Shown piece after piece: positions 1 to 9,609 of a stretch of 17,412 nucleotides of DNA. The translations under genes were made by a program, and so were the position numbers. Within the stretch, counting starts at the first letter, position 1; each line of letters opens with the position of its first letter. Source of the stretch: Mytilinidion resinicola (taxonomy: Eukaryota; Ascomycota; Dothideomycetes; Mytilinidiales; Mytilinidiaceae); the NCBI RefSeq assembly GCF_010093595.1, contig NW_022985453.1, positions 1 through 17,412 of the forward strand, written 5' to 3'. The notes beneath the pieces were generated by a model. That model searched no databases and was not told the origin of the DNA. It worked only from the letters and a program-made list of their open reading frames with translations.

Positions 1-95
1 TAACCCTAACCCTAACCCTAACCCTAACCCTAACCCTAACCCTAACCCTAACCCTAACCCTAACCCTAACCCTAACCCTAACCCTAACCCTAACC
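1..95. repeat. Telomere repeat array (CCCTAA)n
   Basis: Uninterrupted CCCTAA units fill bases 1-95 with no variant unit. Read on the other strand this is TTAGGG, the usual telomere repeat of filamentous ascomycetes. The C-rich strand lies 5' at base 1, so this is a true left chromosome end. The array stops at base 95 and abuts, without any spacer, the interior of the pseudogene at 96-991. Confidence 0.98.
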
Positions 96-991
96 TTCTA
101 AATTGCGGCTTTAACGGGTTCCTCCTCCTGCTTTAGGTCTGCGTTTAGCTCCTTAATATATGCTAATAAATTCGGCCTTTCTATGCCCACTAAATACGGC
201 AACTACTGCGTCCGCTCTAACTACAGGTTTACCTTATCTCTCTCGCCGGCCTAGATAGTTGTTTGGACTTGCTTCTCTATATTTACCCACGCCTCTACTA
301 TCTTCTTCCCTAACTGCGCCTATGCAATCTTACCGTTAACGGGAACAGGTTCTGGCCTGGCTTTCTAGCCTTGCCTGGGTTGTCGCACTTTAAAATACTA
401 TAATCCGTGGCCTTATATAAAAAACCGCTGGTAATAGACGTGTTTAAATACCTTTTTAATATATACCTGCACCCTTTTTTCTTCTAATTAACTTAGCCGT
501 CCTAGCTTTCTTCCTACTAACTACCTATAGATTTTTTGCTAATACTTTTTTATCGCCCTAATACTCTGCGATATATAACAGTAACGGCCTAGTTCTAGTT
601 AATATAATAATCTATCCGAATATAACAGCAACTAGCTAACTAGCGCTATAATACTGTCCGGTATTTTAAACTTACTCGGATACTAGATAACTCCGGGCTA
701 TTTGCGCATACCTTTTCTAATTAAATCGGCCTCTTTACGCGGTACCTTATAGATCTTTTATAAATAGCCTTTAATCTAGTCTAGCTATACGCTATACCTG
801 CACTTTTTATAAATAGCTAATTGGAATTCGGCTAAATACTTAAAATACCTGCTTTTAGTACTGGATTTAGCTATTTTAAACACTTAGTCTACCTCTAGAA
901 TTAACTTTTACTTAATATTTAATAGGCGGCGACGAGTGCTACTTATAGGTTGCTGGGTGCAATTTCCACCCCCTTTTCGCCTCGCTGCCAT
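96..991 (-). pseudogene. RIP-degraded OrsD-domain gene of telomere-linked helicase type, cut by the telomere
   Basis: On the minus strand an ATG at 991-989 opens one frame that can be followed to base 96 without an indel (about 298 codons) through roughly 20 stops, each compatible with a mutated Gln or Trp codon. About 60-90 residues in lies a Cys/His zinc-type segment (forward about 736-812). One Cys remains in KKCRYSV, while its partner Cys and both His positions read Tyr, as C-to-T/G-to-A changes would produce. Later segments such as IERPNLLAYIKELNADLKQ and EEEPVKAAI resemble, from memory, the OrsD (DUF3505) N-terminal region found on fungal telomere-linked RecQ-like helicases. The helicase part is absent because the frame meets the telomere right after the Ile-stop(Trp)-Lys codons. 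Family assignment is by recognition of the pattern and is the less certain part; the degraded reading frame itself is clear. Confidence 0.72.
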
Positions 992-1690
992 AGTTACTGC
1001 GGTTGCTAATTACCCTAACTACCCGCTAAACTATTATAACTATAGCCTAACTTATAATATAACTATACCTGCGCAGGATCTATATATAACTGCACAGGAT
1101 CTGCGCTAATATATACGTCCGGGCTTAAAGTTCTCGTTCCTAACTAAAAATTGGGCCTGTAGCTACCTTATTTACTGCTATACCTTCCTTACCTGCACCT
1201 AATACGCTATTATTAAATGTTAACTACACCTGCCTTCTATAGGTATTAGTTTAGTGCTGCTGCTAATATTCGTGTAGTATATATAGCCACGGCTAGTAGT
1301 ATTCTGCTGCGCGCTTAGTCGCAGTTGCAGCGGTTCTGCGAACACTATAACTTCCACCTAACCCTAACCAACTATACGGGTTAACCTAATATAAATCGGC
1401 TGGGGGGTGCAACTAAATGCGCTGAATAATATACTAAAATTTAGTGCAATTCCGGCTGCGGGATATAAATAGAACCTGCCTCTGAAAAATAAATAGAATA
1501 AGCCCTGTGCCTAAATCTACGCCCTGGTTTAGTATTTTCTATCCTTAATAAATAAATAGAACGAGGGCTAGTTCTATTTACCGCCGTGGGATAAACGTAA
1601 GGGTAAATACCTGGAGAAAGCTCCGGGCTCTCCGAGCTAATTAGAAGGTAGTAAAGCGCTAAAAAGGGGAGGTATACACGGAGTAAAAAG
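992..1690. other. Region upstream of the OrsD-like pseudogene; no gene recognised
   Basis: This stretch would hold the promoter and 5' region of the minus-strand pseudogene. I see no coding frame. It contains a near-duplicate CTGCGCAGGATCT / CTGCACAGGATCT (about 1071-1103), a short telomere-like motif at 1357-1369, and several AATAAATAGAA-type repeats between about 1465 and 1562. Base composition is less TA-saturated than the sequence that follows. Confidence 0.5.
1357..1369. repeat. Short interstitial telomere-like motif
   Basis: CCTAACCCTAACC, two telomere units, in the same orientation as the terminal array and about 1.26 kb from it. It may be a relic of an older chromosome end or a chance match; two units are too few to decide. 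Confidence 0.4.
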
Positions 1691-1700
1691 GGGGTGTATA

Positions 1701-1743
1701 TCTAGGAATTAGGGGGTGTACGTCTAGGAATTAGGGGGTGTAC
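1701..1743. repeat. 22-bp tandem repeat with GGGGGTGTA cores
   Basis: The 21-base unit TCTAGGAATTAGGGGGTGTAC occurs at 1701-1721 and, identically, at 1723-1743 (period 22). Two looser upstream copies of the G-run core (AAAAGGGGAGGTATAC near 1664 and AAAAGGGGGTGTATA near 1686) suggest an older, partly decayed array. No coding potential is seen. Confidence 0.8.
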
Positions 1744-1762
1744 AATTAGTACTCCCCTAATT
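1729..1762. repeat. Hairpin-forming inverted repeat at the end of the G-rich array
   Basis: AATTAGGGG (1729-1737) pairs with CCCCTAATT (1754-1762), and the inner GTAC at 1740-1743 pairs with GTAC at 1749-1752 around the 5-base loop AATTA, with a one-base bulge. It marks an abrupt switch from the G-rich repeat to strongly AT-rich DNA and could be the terminus of a small non-autonomous element. Confidence 0.6.
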
Positions 1763-3519
1763 TTATTAGAATTTTTATTTCGCAAATTTAACTCTTTATA
1801 TAAGTAATATAAACTAAATAAAACCCCTTACTTAAATACTGTTAATATTCTAGGATATACTACTTTTATAGAAGTTTTTAGGTCTTTTCTATATTTTTAT
1901 AAGCTTTATCTAAAAAGTAGAACTGTTATACGCCCTTTTATAGCACTGTAGAAATCCTAGCTAAACTTCTTTCTACTTTAATTTCCGCTTAACCCTAAGC
2001 TTAACTAGAAATAAGTTCTTTTTAATTTTCTAGTTCTTATTAGAATAAGGTTTATATAGGTCTAAGGATAGCAGTAAGCTTATAAAGCAATGCTGTCCAA
2101 CGCAAAGTATAGGAAGAAGGAGTATAGGTGGAATATAATATTGTAGTTTCCAGCCTTATTAAAATTTTAGTAGAAAAGTAAGTTAAATAGATATTTTAAT
2201 AATTCTAGAGGTGAAAGGATATAATACTTTCGCGGCAGGTTATATCTAATAATATAGGAAAATACCTAGCAGTTAGCTATATATAGGAACTTAGGATAAA
2301 AAAAGATTAAACTAAAAATAGATCCTTTTAATATATATAGAGGCCGATGCCCCGCTAAATAGCTATATATATTGTATTAAGTTATATATATTATTATTAT
2401 TATTTCACCTCTTATAAAACCTTAAATTGCAGCAAGACTAAAAAGAATTTAAAAGTGGATCTTTACTCGCGCAATATATAAAGTAGAGATTAACTTTCTA
2501 CCTGCCTATAAAACCGACCCACCTTTATACTAGTAAGTGCAATTTAGAACTTATTAAACTTAACTTTAATAGTTCTAGCTAATATATAGATCTCTAAGAT
2601 TTATACCCTTACTACTAGCAGCGTTCTTGCTATGCTTTTTATACTCTAAATCCTTTACACCTTGTTATTTTTTCTATTCCAAGGTATTTATCTGTTTGTT
2701 CTTAAGAATTTTATTTATCCTCGCTTTCTATATCGGTTACGCCTTACTAATTCTATTTTTTAGTACTAAGTAACCGTTCAGGCTATATACTAGTTAGGAA
2801 CGCTTGTTGCTAATTTTATTCGGGTGAATTTAATTTCTAATACAGGGCTTAGAGCTAGAACTATAGCTATTATAAACTTTATCCTACTCCTCTTAGCTAC
2901 TCCTTTTAGTATAGCTGCTAATATTCTTAAAGTATCGATTTATAGCTACCTACAACTATATAGCTCTATAGCTTTTATAACTATTGCTTAGAGCGTGTTC
3001 TATTTCTCTATTATCCTTTTTAAATAAAAACTATTATAGAAGAACTCTATATATTTTAGTAAACTTTTTATAAATATCTATAAAGTTAAATATATTATCT
3101 AAGTAACAGGTTTTAGGCAATAATATTCTATAGCCTACTTCTACTTCTACTATTATTTAGGAAGATATAGTATAAGATATTCCTAAAAACCTACTATACT
3201 CTTGCTCTTCTAGCTGCCGGATATTTATAGCAGCACGTAAAATCTACTAAAGGCTTTAACTAGATATATATTCTAGTTGCTATAGGATTTCTAGTAGCTA
3301 TAAATCTTTATTAGCTTCTTAGAATTGTTTACCTAAATATTAGGTTAAATAATTAGAGGAACTCCGAATTAAAATACTACCTGCAGGTATCTAGACTTAT
3401 AATCCGCCTTCCTTATTATATACCTATTAGCGCAGGTTAATATATCTAGCTTTAGGCCCTAGGTATAAGTTTTTAGGCTTTCGCATAAAGTTATCTATTT
3501 ATAATATTGTAGTGGAATT
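1763..3519. other. AT-rich RIP-altered DNA; no gene assigned
   Basis: Almost all of this stretch is TA-rich with very few CpA or TpG steps. There is a (TTA)n microsatellite-like run near 2390-2404 and a GC-rich island, AGGCCGATGCCCCGC, near 2341-2355. One plus-strand frame at about 2600-2770 reads as about 57 codons without a stop and is very hydrophobic (F, L, I, Y). AT-rich sequence gives such residues by default and the frame is dense in stops afterwards, so I do not call a membrane protein. No RNA gene or recognisable domain was found on either strand. Confidence 0.4.
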
Positions 3520-4355
3520 ATAAATAGACTAAAATCTATTTACTTCTATAAGAGTAAAGCTAAGGAGGTTTTATTTAAAAAATAAGAAACCGAAAAGAGT
3601 TTAAGTTTTTAACTTAGATCGATAGCTTATATAGATTACCGCGGGATCTTAGTAAATTCGGAACCGTCTTTTTAATTGCTTCGGATATTAGTATAGCTGC
3701 ACAACTGCCCTACGTAAAACAGATTTTTCAGGCTTGCCAGCAATATACTGCCTTAACTCGGAAGTTAGTTCTTATTTAGCAATTCTATAATAAAAGTGCG
3801 TTACTTCCTCCTTTTTAAAATTTAGTAGATAGGCACTAACTAGCTAATACAGCTAATCTAGATTAGATTAAGAACTAGATAAATAAGATAATTAAGATCG
3901 ACAAAATATTTAACTTAAAAGTTTTACTCTATAATAGTTTATTAATAAGCAAATCTAGAAAAAAAGGAAGAAAAAATTTCTTTAAAGTTAAAAAAGGCGC
4001 TATTAATATTTAAGAGCTTCTAACTAAACAAAGCGGCGACTATAAAGGGAAAATAGTAGTAAATAGTAGGTTTAGAGAGATTTTATCGCATTATTTACAC
4101 TAATTGCTATTAGTATCTGTAAATAACTTAATATAAAACCAAATTCAGGACTTTATACTTAAGAATAAAGATTTAGGGATAGAATTAATTAATAGCGAGT
4201 TTTAGCCCTTAGTAACACGAAGGCATTTAATAATATAGAAATATAGTATAGAAAAATATATAAGTTAGTATACTCCTAGATAATTGCCCTTTTAACTACG
4301 CTTTATAGTTTTAACGCACCTATCTAAGTAGCTTAGCCTAAATTACTCCTGCTTA
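3520..4355 (+). pseudogene. Unidentified degraded coding frame
   Basis: From about 3520, and most clearly from 3598, one plus-strand frame reads with scattered stops, nearly all TAG or TAA where Gln or Trp would make sense, for more than 230 codons. Recognisable non-AT-biased segments include YRLPRDLSKFGTVFLIASD and AAQLPYVKQIFQACQQYTAL (about 3630-3755), followed by a charged Lys/Asp/Glu-rich stretch. I cannot assign a family. Against a gene: AT-rich DNA yields Lys/Ile/Asn-rich frames by chance, and no start or end is defined. For a gene: the longest open stretch holds many GC-containing codons and a plausible amino-acid mix. Confidence 0.35.
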
Positions 4356-4497
4356 AAACTTATACGACTTAGTACTTATATACTTAACCTTAATCCTAAT
4401 CCTAACTTTACTAACTTTTTAGCTCCGCTTTACGTCTAGTCTATAATAAGGAATAGGTTGGTATTAAGTCTAGTATGCGAAGCGCAAAAGCGGTTCT

Positions 4498-4622
4498 AAC
4501 GTCCGTCCCTAGGTTGCGTATAACCCACCGTGCCGCATAATATAAGGGGTATATTAACTTTAAACAACTTAAAGTCCGTTCCTAGGTTATAGAAAACCTA
4601 CTATACCGGAAAATATAAGAGG
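4498..4622. repeat. Short degenerate tandem units preceding the large duplication
   Basis: Units starting near 4498 and 4570 share the pattern CGTCCGTCCCTAGGTT / AGTCCGTTCCTAGGTT, then an A/C-rich stretch, a CCG step and AATATAAGRGGTA. The same layout, AAAGTCTATTACT..GGTTAA..CTCCG..AATATAARGGGTA, heads both large repeat units at 4623 and 5461. The region is therefore a decayed short repeat array whose last unit leads into the ~838-bp duplication. Confidence 0.55.
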
Positions 4623-5460
4623 TAAAGTCTATTACTATAGGTTAAGAAATACTCCGCTCCGAGAAATATAAAGGGTACTTAAACTTTAAATAAATTAAGT
4701 TTTATGCATATATTAATCTCTATTCTAATCCTATACACGTTATATACTATAGCTATTTCTAAATATCTAGAACCCCTTACATCTAAAATTTACAGTTATA
4801 TTATCTCCTTTACGCCTAATTTATAGAAAGACTCCTTTTATAGTTATAACCGGATTCTATTACTATAGTACTACTATTAAGCTTCTATTACTTCTACTAC
4901 TTATATAAGGGTTTTCTAAGCCTAAAAGCTTTACTACTATACTAGGAAGTTATTATTAACTTTATAGCGGCTATTACACGCAAATTTATATAAGGTTACT
5001 ACTCTAGTTAGTACTTCTAATTAAAATACTTACTAATTACAGCTAGTGCAAAACAACTCTGTAAGTCTAATATAATTTACGTATTATAGTGTAATTTATA
5101 TATATTATTTAGCAAGCTAAGCTTATAGCTATAAGCGTGTGGCTAATTAGCGTTTTAGTACCCTACCTTATATAAGTTATCTAGTTAGGTACTATTAGCC
5201 TAGGCATATAATTAGTTATAATAGTAAAAGGTACTTCTCTAATTTACTATAGCTTAAGCTAATAAGGGTATAGCTAAAGTAGGTTAGCTATACTTCCTGC
5301 TTATAGTAGCAATATTTACTGCTAAGTCTCTTTAATTACTATTAAATACTATAAGTATGCTATTAGCAGGAATATATAATATATTATATATATTAGCCGG
5401 CACTATATATTTAGCTTACCTGCTGCTTATAGAAGCACTTTATAGAGTTTTTACTATAAC
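4623..5460. repeat. Direct tandem duplication, copy 1 (~838 bp)
   Basis: Begins TAAAGTCTATTACTATAGG and ends TTTTTACTATAAC immediately before copy 2. The two copies align along their whole length; most differences seen are C/T or G/A, with a few small indels. No coding frame is recognised in it. It may be a tandemly duplicated subtelomeric unit; I see no terminal inverted repeats or reverse transcriptase that would make it a transposon or LTR pair. Confidence 0.85.
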
Positions 5461-6298
5461 TAAAGTCTATTACTGCAGGTTAAAAAACACTCTGCTCCGA
5501 GAAATATAAGGGGTACTTAAAACTTTAAATAAATTAAGTTTTATACACATATTAATCTCTATCCTAATCCTATATATATTACGTGCTGTAGCTATTTCTA
5601 AATATCTAGGACCCCTTATATCTAAAATTTACGTTTATATTATCTTTTTTACGCCTAATTTACGGAGAAACTTCTTTTATAGTATAACCGGATTCTATTA
5701 CTATAGCACTACTATTAAGCTTCTATTACTTCTGCTACTTATATAAGGGTTTTCTAAGCCTAAAAGCCTTACTACTATACTAGGAAGTTGTTATTAGCCT
5801 TATAGCGGCTATTACACGCAAATTTATATAAAGTTACTACTTTAGTTAGTACTTCTAATTAAAATACTTACTAATTATAGCTAGTATAAAACAACTCTAT
5901 AAGTCTAATATAAGTATTATAGTATAATTTATATATATTATTTAGTAAGCTAAGCTTATAGCTATAAGCGTGTAGCTAATCGGCGTTTTAGTACTCTACC
6001 TTATATAAGTTATCTAGTTAGGTACTATTAGCCTAGGTATATAATTAGTTATAATAGTAAAAGGTACTTCTCTAATTTACTATAGCTTAAGCTAATAAAA
6101 GTGTAGCTAAAGTAGGTCGGCTACGCTCCCTGCTTATAGTAGCAATATTTACTACTAAGTTTTTTTAATTACCGTTAGATACTATAAGCATGCTGTTGGC
6201 AGGGGTATATAATATATTATATACATTAGCCGGCACTATATATTTAGCTTGCCTGCTGCTTATAAAAGCATCTTATAGAGTTTTTACTATAACTACTA
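5461..6298. repeat. Direct tandem duplication, copy 2 (~833-838 bp)
   Basis: Begins TAAAGTCTATTACTGCAGG and ends near TTTTTACTATAACTAC at about 6293-6298. Signature segments shared with copy 1 include AAATAAATTAAGTTTTA, AAGCTTCTATTACTTCT, TACTAGGAAGTT and GCCGGCACTATATATTTAGC. In some places this copy is the more mutated one, in others copy 1 is, as expected if both were hit independently after duplication. Confidence 0.85.
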
Positions 6299-6862
6299 CC
6301 TCTAATATCTATTCCTGCGTGCTAGAACGCATAGTATAACAGAATAGGTTCGCATTTTAGAGCTTTGCTATTTCTAACTTACTATTATACGGACCTGCAG
6401 TTAATTATTTAATATTCTGCAGCTATTTCTCTTAAAGTGTATTAGCCTCCGGCAGGGACTGCAGCGGTGTTAACCTTACTATTAATCGTTTTATTAACGC
6501 TGTTAATCGACCCTTCGTCGATACCCTTCTATCTATTTACAACTATAACGGTTTCTCTAGATTCCGGAGGGTTTAATAGAAAGTAAAATTAGCGAAAATT
6601 GAATTTCTAAGTTTAAAAGGCTACTTTAGGCTTATATATATACAATCCGGCAGTTTTACCGGTTAAGAGCGGAAATCGCGAAAAGCGTTTTAGCGCGTTA
6701 GAATAGTTTAGTGTTTTTTAGCATACAGGCAGCCTGCAGTAGCGTGCTTAAATATTGCTGTATTTTTATTATAATAAATTCAACGCTATACCGGAGCAGG
6801 CTCCTAGCTAAAAATAGCTGTAGCGCATGCTGGCGGCTTTCTAAAAGCGTCTACTAGATGCT
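6299..6862. other. Unassigned spacer before the transposon nest
   Basis: This stretch is less TA-saturated than its neighbours and keeps GC-containing words such as CCTCCGGCAGGGACTGCAGCGG (about 6449-6470) and TCGACCCTTCGTCGATACCC. No frame or domain is recognised on either strand. It ends at the TA dinucleotide that flanks the outer transposon. Confidence 0.45.
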
Positions 6863-7762
6863 TAGCCTCGCTACTATAATATAGCCTTATTCCTAGCAAA
6901 AATGCCTTAATACGCTCTCTGCTTTTTTAGGTTATTATTATAATAGATAAAGTAAGCTAAGTGCTGTTATAAGGCCTTCTATCTAGCGTACCTGTTTTTT
7001 ACCGTGCTTTAGTAGATTATAGCAATGTTCCTTACTCTACCCTTTATTCCTGTGCTTATAGCCGCCGCTTAAAAAAGGAGAAAGCCTAGAGTTAACAGTA
7101 TTTCTATTCTTAGGAGGAGAATGCGCTGGTTAAGTTTTTCCTATAAATGTCCGATCTTAGGCAGCCTGTATAAATTAAGTTTATACCGTCTCTAGCCTTC
7201 TATATTACCCGCTAGTAACCTAAAATTAACCGACTATATAAGCTACTAAATAAGAACTAGGCTTAGGCCTTTAAAAAGCGTTATCCGGAAATATAAGTAA
7301 GGAGAGTTAAGGCGCTTAACTAGAATCGCCACGAGAAGAATATATACTAGAAGATTACGCACTAGTTTAAGGTAATCGGGCTAATACTATATAATCCGGC
7401 TATTCTAGCAGAGAATATATATAATATAGATAAGACTAGCGTTATACTTTTAATACTAGGTTTAGTAAAAGTGCTAGTAGGTAAGAAAAATATATAAAAC
7501 TATAGGGGTGCACGCGTAAAGCGGATAATAATTACCGCGGTTAAATATATTAGCGGCGACGGTAGGCATTTAAACCCTATAATTATCTAGCTAGCAACTA
7601 CTTACCGGAGTAACTAGACTATATTTCCTATTTCTAGGTAGCAGTATACTTACTCTAAATCTAGATATACTAACTTATATATTAGCTTATAGTAGCTCTA
7701 ATATATATTTAACCCTAAAACTAAAAAATAAGCTAATAATAAGCTATAAGTCTTAATCTATA

Positions 7763-7810
7763 ACGTAATCTATAAGTTAGTGGCCTGTATAAGCTAGTAG
7801 CCCACCTAAC
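7763..7810 (+). repeat. Left terminal inverted repeat of the inner transposon
   Basis: 48 bases starting ACGTAATCTATAAGTTAG, directly after the TA target copy. It matches the complement of 9562-9609 with three mismatches, all G/A or C/T, as RIP would leave. Confidence 0.95.
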
Positions 7811-7869
7811 TTAACACGCGACGCGTCGTTTAATAACCACCCTAATAGCAGCACTATAATAATAAAAAG

Positions 7870-9497
7870 CTATCTTTTAAAAAGGCAGAGTTATTCTAGG
7901 CGTTTAAGCCTATAAGACCGGCCAAATTATATCCTTCTAAGGCGTTAAGAAACTATACGATATGCCTAGAAAGACGGTTACGCGTCGCGCCCGTGGTATT
8001 CCTCCACAACGCGGTGCTATCTCTAAAAATCGCCGTCTTACACCTGTATAAGAAAAGGTTCTTATATAGAGGATTCTGTTAATAAACTAGTATAGTATAC
8101 CGCCCCGTATTGCTACTATACGGCAGATAGCCAGCATTCTAGCTAGCCAACGCGTTGTACAGAATACCCCCTTTACTATCGGCTAGAACTAGGTACGAAA
8201 TTTTATTAGCCGCTATAACAACCTAAAATCCAAATTTAATCGCAAATACGACTATTAGCGTGCTAAATACGAAGATCCTATACTTATCCGGGCCTGGTTT
8301 AAACGCGTGCAAGATATTAAGATATAATATAGAATTCTTAATAAAGACACCTGGAATTTTAATAAAACCGGCTGCTAAATAGGTGTTATTATAACTGCCC
8401 GGGTTGTTACTAGAACAGACTGTGCCGGCCGGCCTAGAACTGTACAGCCGGGCAATTAAGAATAGGTTATAATTATTAAATATATTAATGCAATAGGGGT
8501 TAAAATTCCACCCCTAGTTATCTTTAAAGTAATAATACACTAAGCCGCTTAGTACGAGGTTATTCCAAAGGAATAGTTAATCGGCGTTAGTGAGAATAGC
8601 TGGACAATAAATGAAATTAGCCTTGCCTAGCTAAAACTATTCCATAAGTATACAAAAGATCGCACAGTTAGCACGCATCGGATGCTTGTATTAGACGGCC
8701 ACGATAGCTATATAAACCCCGAATTCGACTAATTTTGCCTGGATTACAATATTATTATTGTCTATATGCCTGCATATTTATTGCATCTGCTGCAGCTCCT
8801 AGATATTAGCTGTTTCTCCGTGCTAAAGCGGTTCTATAGACGCCTAGTTGAACAGATTATAGGCTATAGTATTAACTATATTAATAAACACGAATTCCTA
8901 CCTATATATAGGCAGGCCAGGCAGGAGGCACTATATACAGGCAATATACGGGCGGGATTTGCAGCTACTAGCCTAGTTCTATATAACCCCGATTATATGC
9001 TATTATTACTGCATGCCGGATATTACACGCCGCCACCCCCCTCTCTACGGCTATAATTAAATAGATCCTAGACAGCCGAAACACCCTATAATATCGCCGA
9101 GCTATAAAAGCAGACAGCCCTGCTAAAGCGCTATTGCCAGCGGCGTATATATAGCCTATAAAGTCCAGTAGAACAGGCCCTTAGCCAAATTATTAAGGCG
9201 TGCAAAACAGCAATATTAAACGCTGTGCTGCTTGCAAGCGAAAATAAGAAGCTACGCATAGAAAATCAGCGCCAGAAATAAAAAAAGGTAAGAAAGCGCA
9301 TATATATAGCTAGAAAGGGTATTCTATTAGGTGAAGAAGCAGCCGATCGTGTATAACCTGTATAGAAAGGGGCAGCAGAAAAAATAGCAGAGCTACCGGC
9401 CGAGCGGCCACAGCGAGCAAAACCTAGGTGCAGCATGTGCGAATCAATAGAATATAATACACGTATATACCCTAGGCGGCAGGCAGCTAGCTAGTAT
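7870..9497 (+). pseudogene. Inner pogo/Fot1-like DDE transposase with C-terminal zinc knuckle
   Basis: A single frame with no indel runs from about 7870 to 9497. In order it has an HTH region (YKTGQIISF, KLYDMPRKTVTRRARGIPP at about 7900-8000), a CENP-B-like HTH with RNFISRYNNLKSKFNRKYDY (about 8190-8260), the DDE domain and a basic/coiled C-terminus. The first catalytic motif YNFDETG reads WNFNKTG, with Asp to Asn at 8361-8363 and Glu to Lys next to it. The second Asp (LDGHDS, 8694-8696) and third Asp (HLLQLLD, 8802-8804) survive. Bases 8766-9056 remain open for 96 codons (C-terminal half of the DDE domain, family motif NIRAGFAATSLVLYNPD); this is a surviving fragment, not a separate gene. 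The C-terminus holds a CX2CX4HX4C zinc knuckle in which His and the last Cys are both Tyr. The protein is not functional as it stands. Confidence 0.92.
9429..9470 (+). other. Zinc-knuckle segment of the inner transposase, two ligands lost
   Basis: Codons read C-S-M-C-E-S-I-E-Y-N-T-R-I-Y. Spacing matches CX2CX4HX4C, the retroviral-type zinc knuckle found at the C-terminus of some fungal pogo-like transposases. His (CAT/CAC) now reads TAT and the final Cys (TGC) reads TAC, both single transitions. Confidence 0.75.
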
Positions 9498-9561
9498 ATA
9501 GCTGTATTAAATATATTTATTCGTGGTGGAGTAATTCGGAATATTTAGCCTTAGTAGCGTG

Positions 9562-9609
9562 GTTAGGTAGGCTACTAGCTTATATAGGCTACTAACTTAT
9601 AGATTACGT
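9562..9609 (-). repeat. Right terminal inverted repeat of the inner transposon
   Basis: Ends CTTATAGATTACGT just before the TA at 9610-9611. It is the partner of 7763-7810. Confidence 0.95.

Larger units (their letters stand above)
7763..9609 (+). mobile_element. Inner pogo/Fot1-like transposon, complete, inserted in the outer transposase
   Basis: An 1847-bp unit flanked by TA at 7761-7762 and 9610-9611. It starts ACGTAATCTATAAG and ends CTTATAGATTACGT. Its 48-bp terminal inverted repeats differ at three positions, all transitions. It carries one transposase frame. Removing it with one TA restores the outer coding frame (GTC TTA ATC TAT AAC AGC TTC GGT), so both boundaries are exact. It is younger than its host, and it holds the longest surviving open stretch in the window. 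Confidence 0.95.

Noticed and set aside
2170..2360. Possible ribosomal RNA fragment (TCTAGAGGTGAAAGGAT and a GC-rich island)
   Set aside because: A short resemblance to an 18S segment does not extend on either side, and no other conserved rRNA blocks follow in order.
2600..3010. Possible multi-pass membrane protein
   Set aside because: The frame is hydrophobic, but T-rich DNA gives Phe/Leu/Ile by default. Only the first ~57 codons are open and stop density afterwards is what AT-rich sequence gives by chance.
4623..6298. LTR pair of a retrotransposon
   Set aside because: The two repeats are directly adjacent with nothing between them, and no reverse transcriptase, integrase or TG...CA ends were seen.
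8766..9056. A 96-codon open frame treated as an independent small gene
   Set aside because: It is in frame with conserved transposase sequence on both sides (from about 7870 to 9497), so it is the surviving C-terminal half of the DDE domain. Its ATG is an internal Met.
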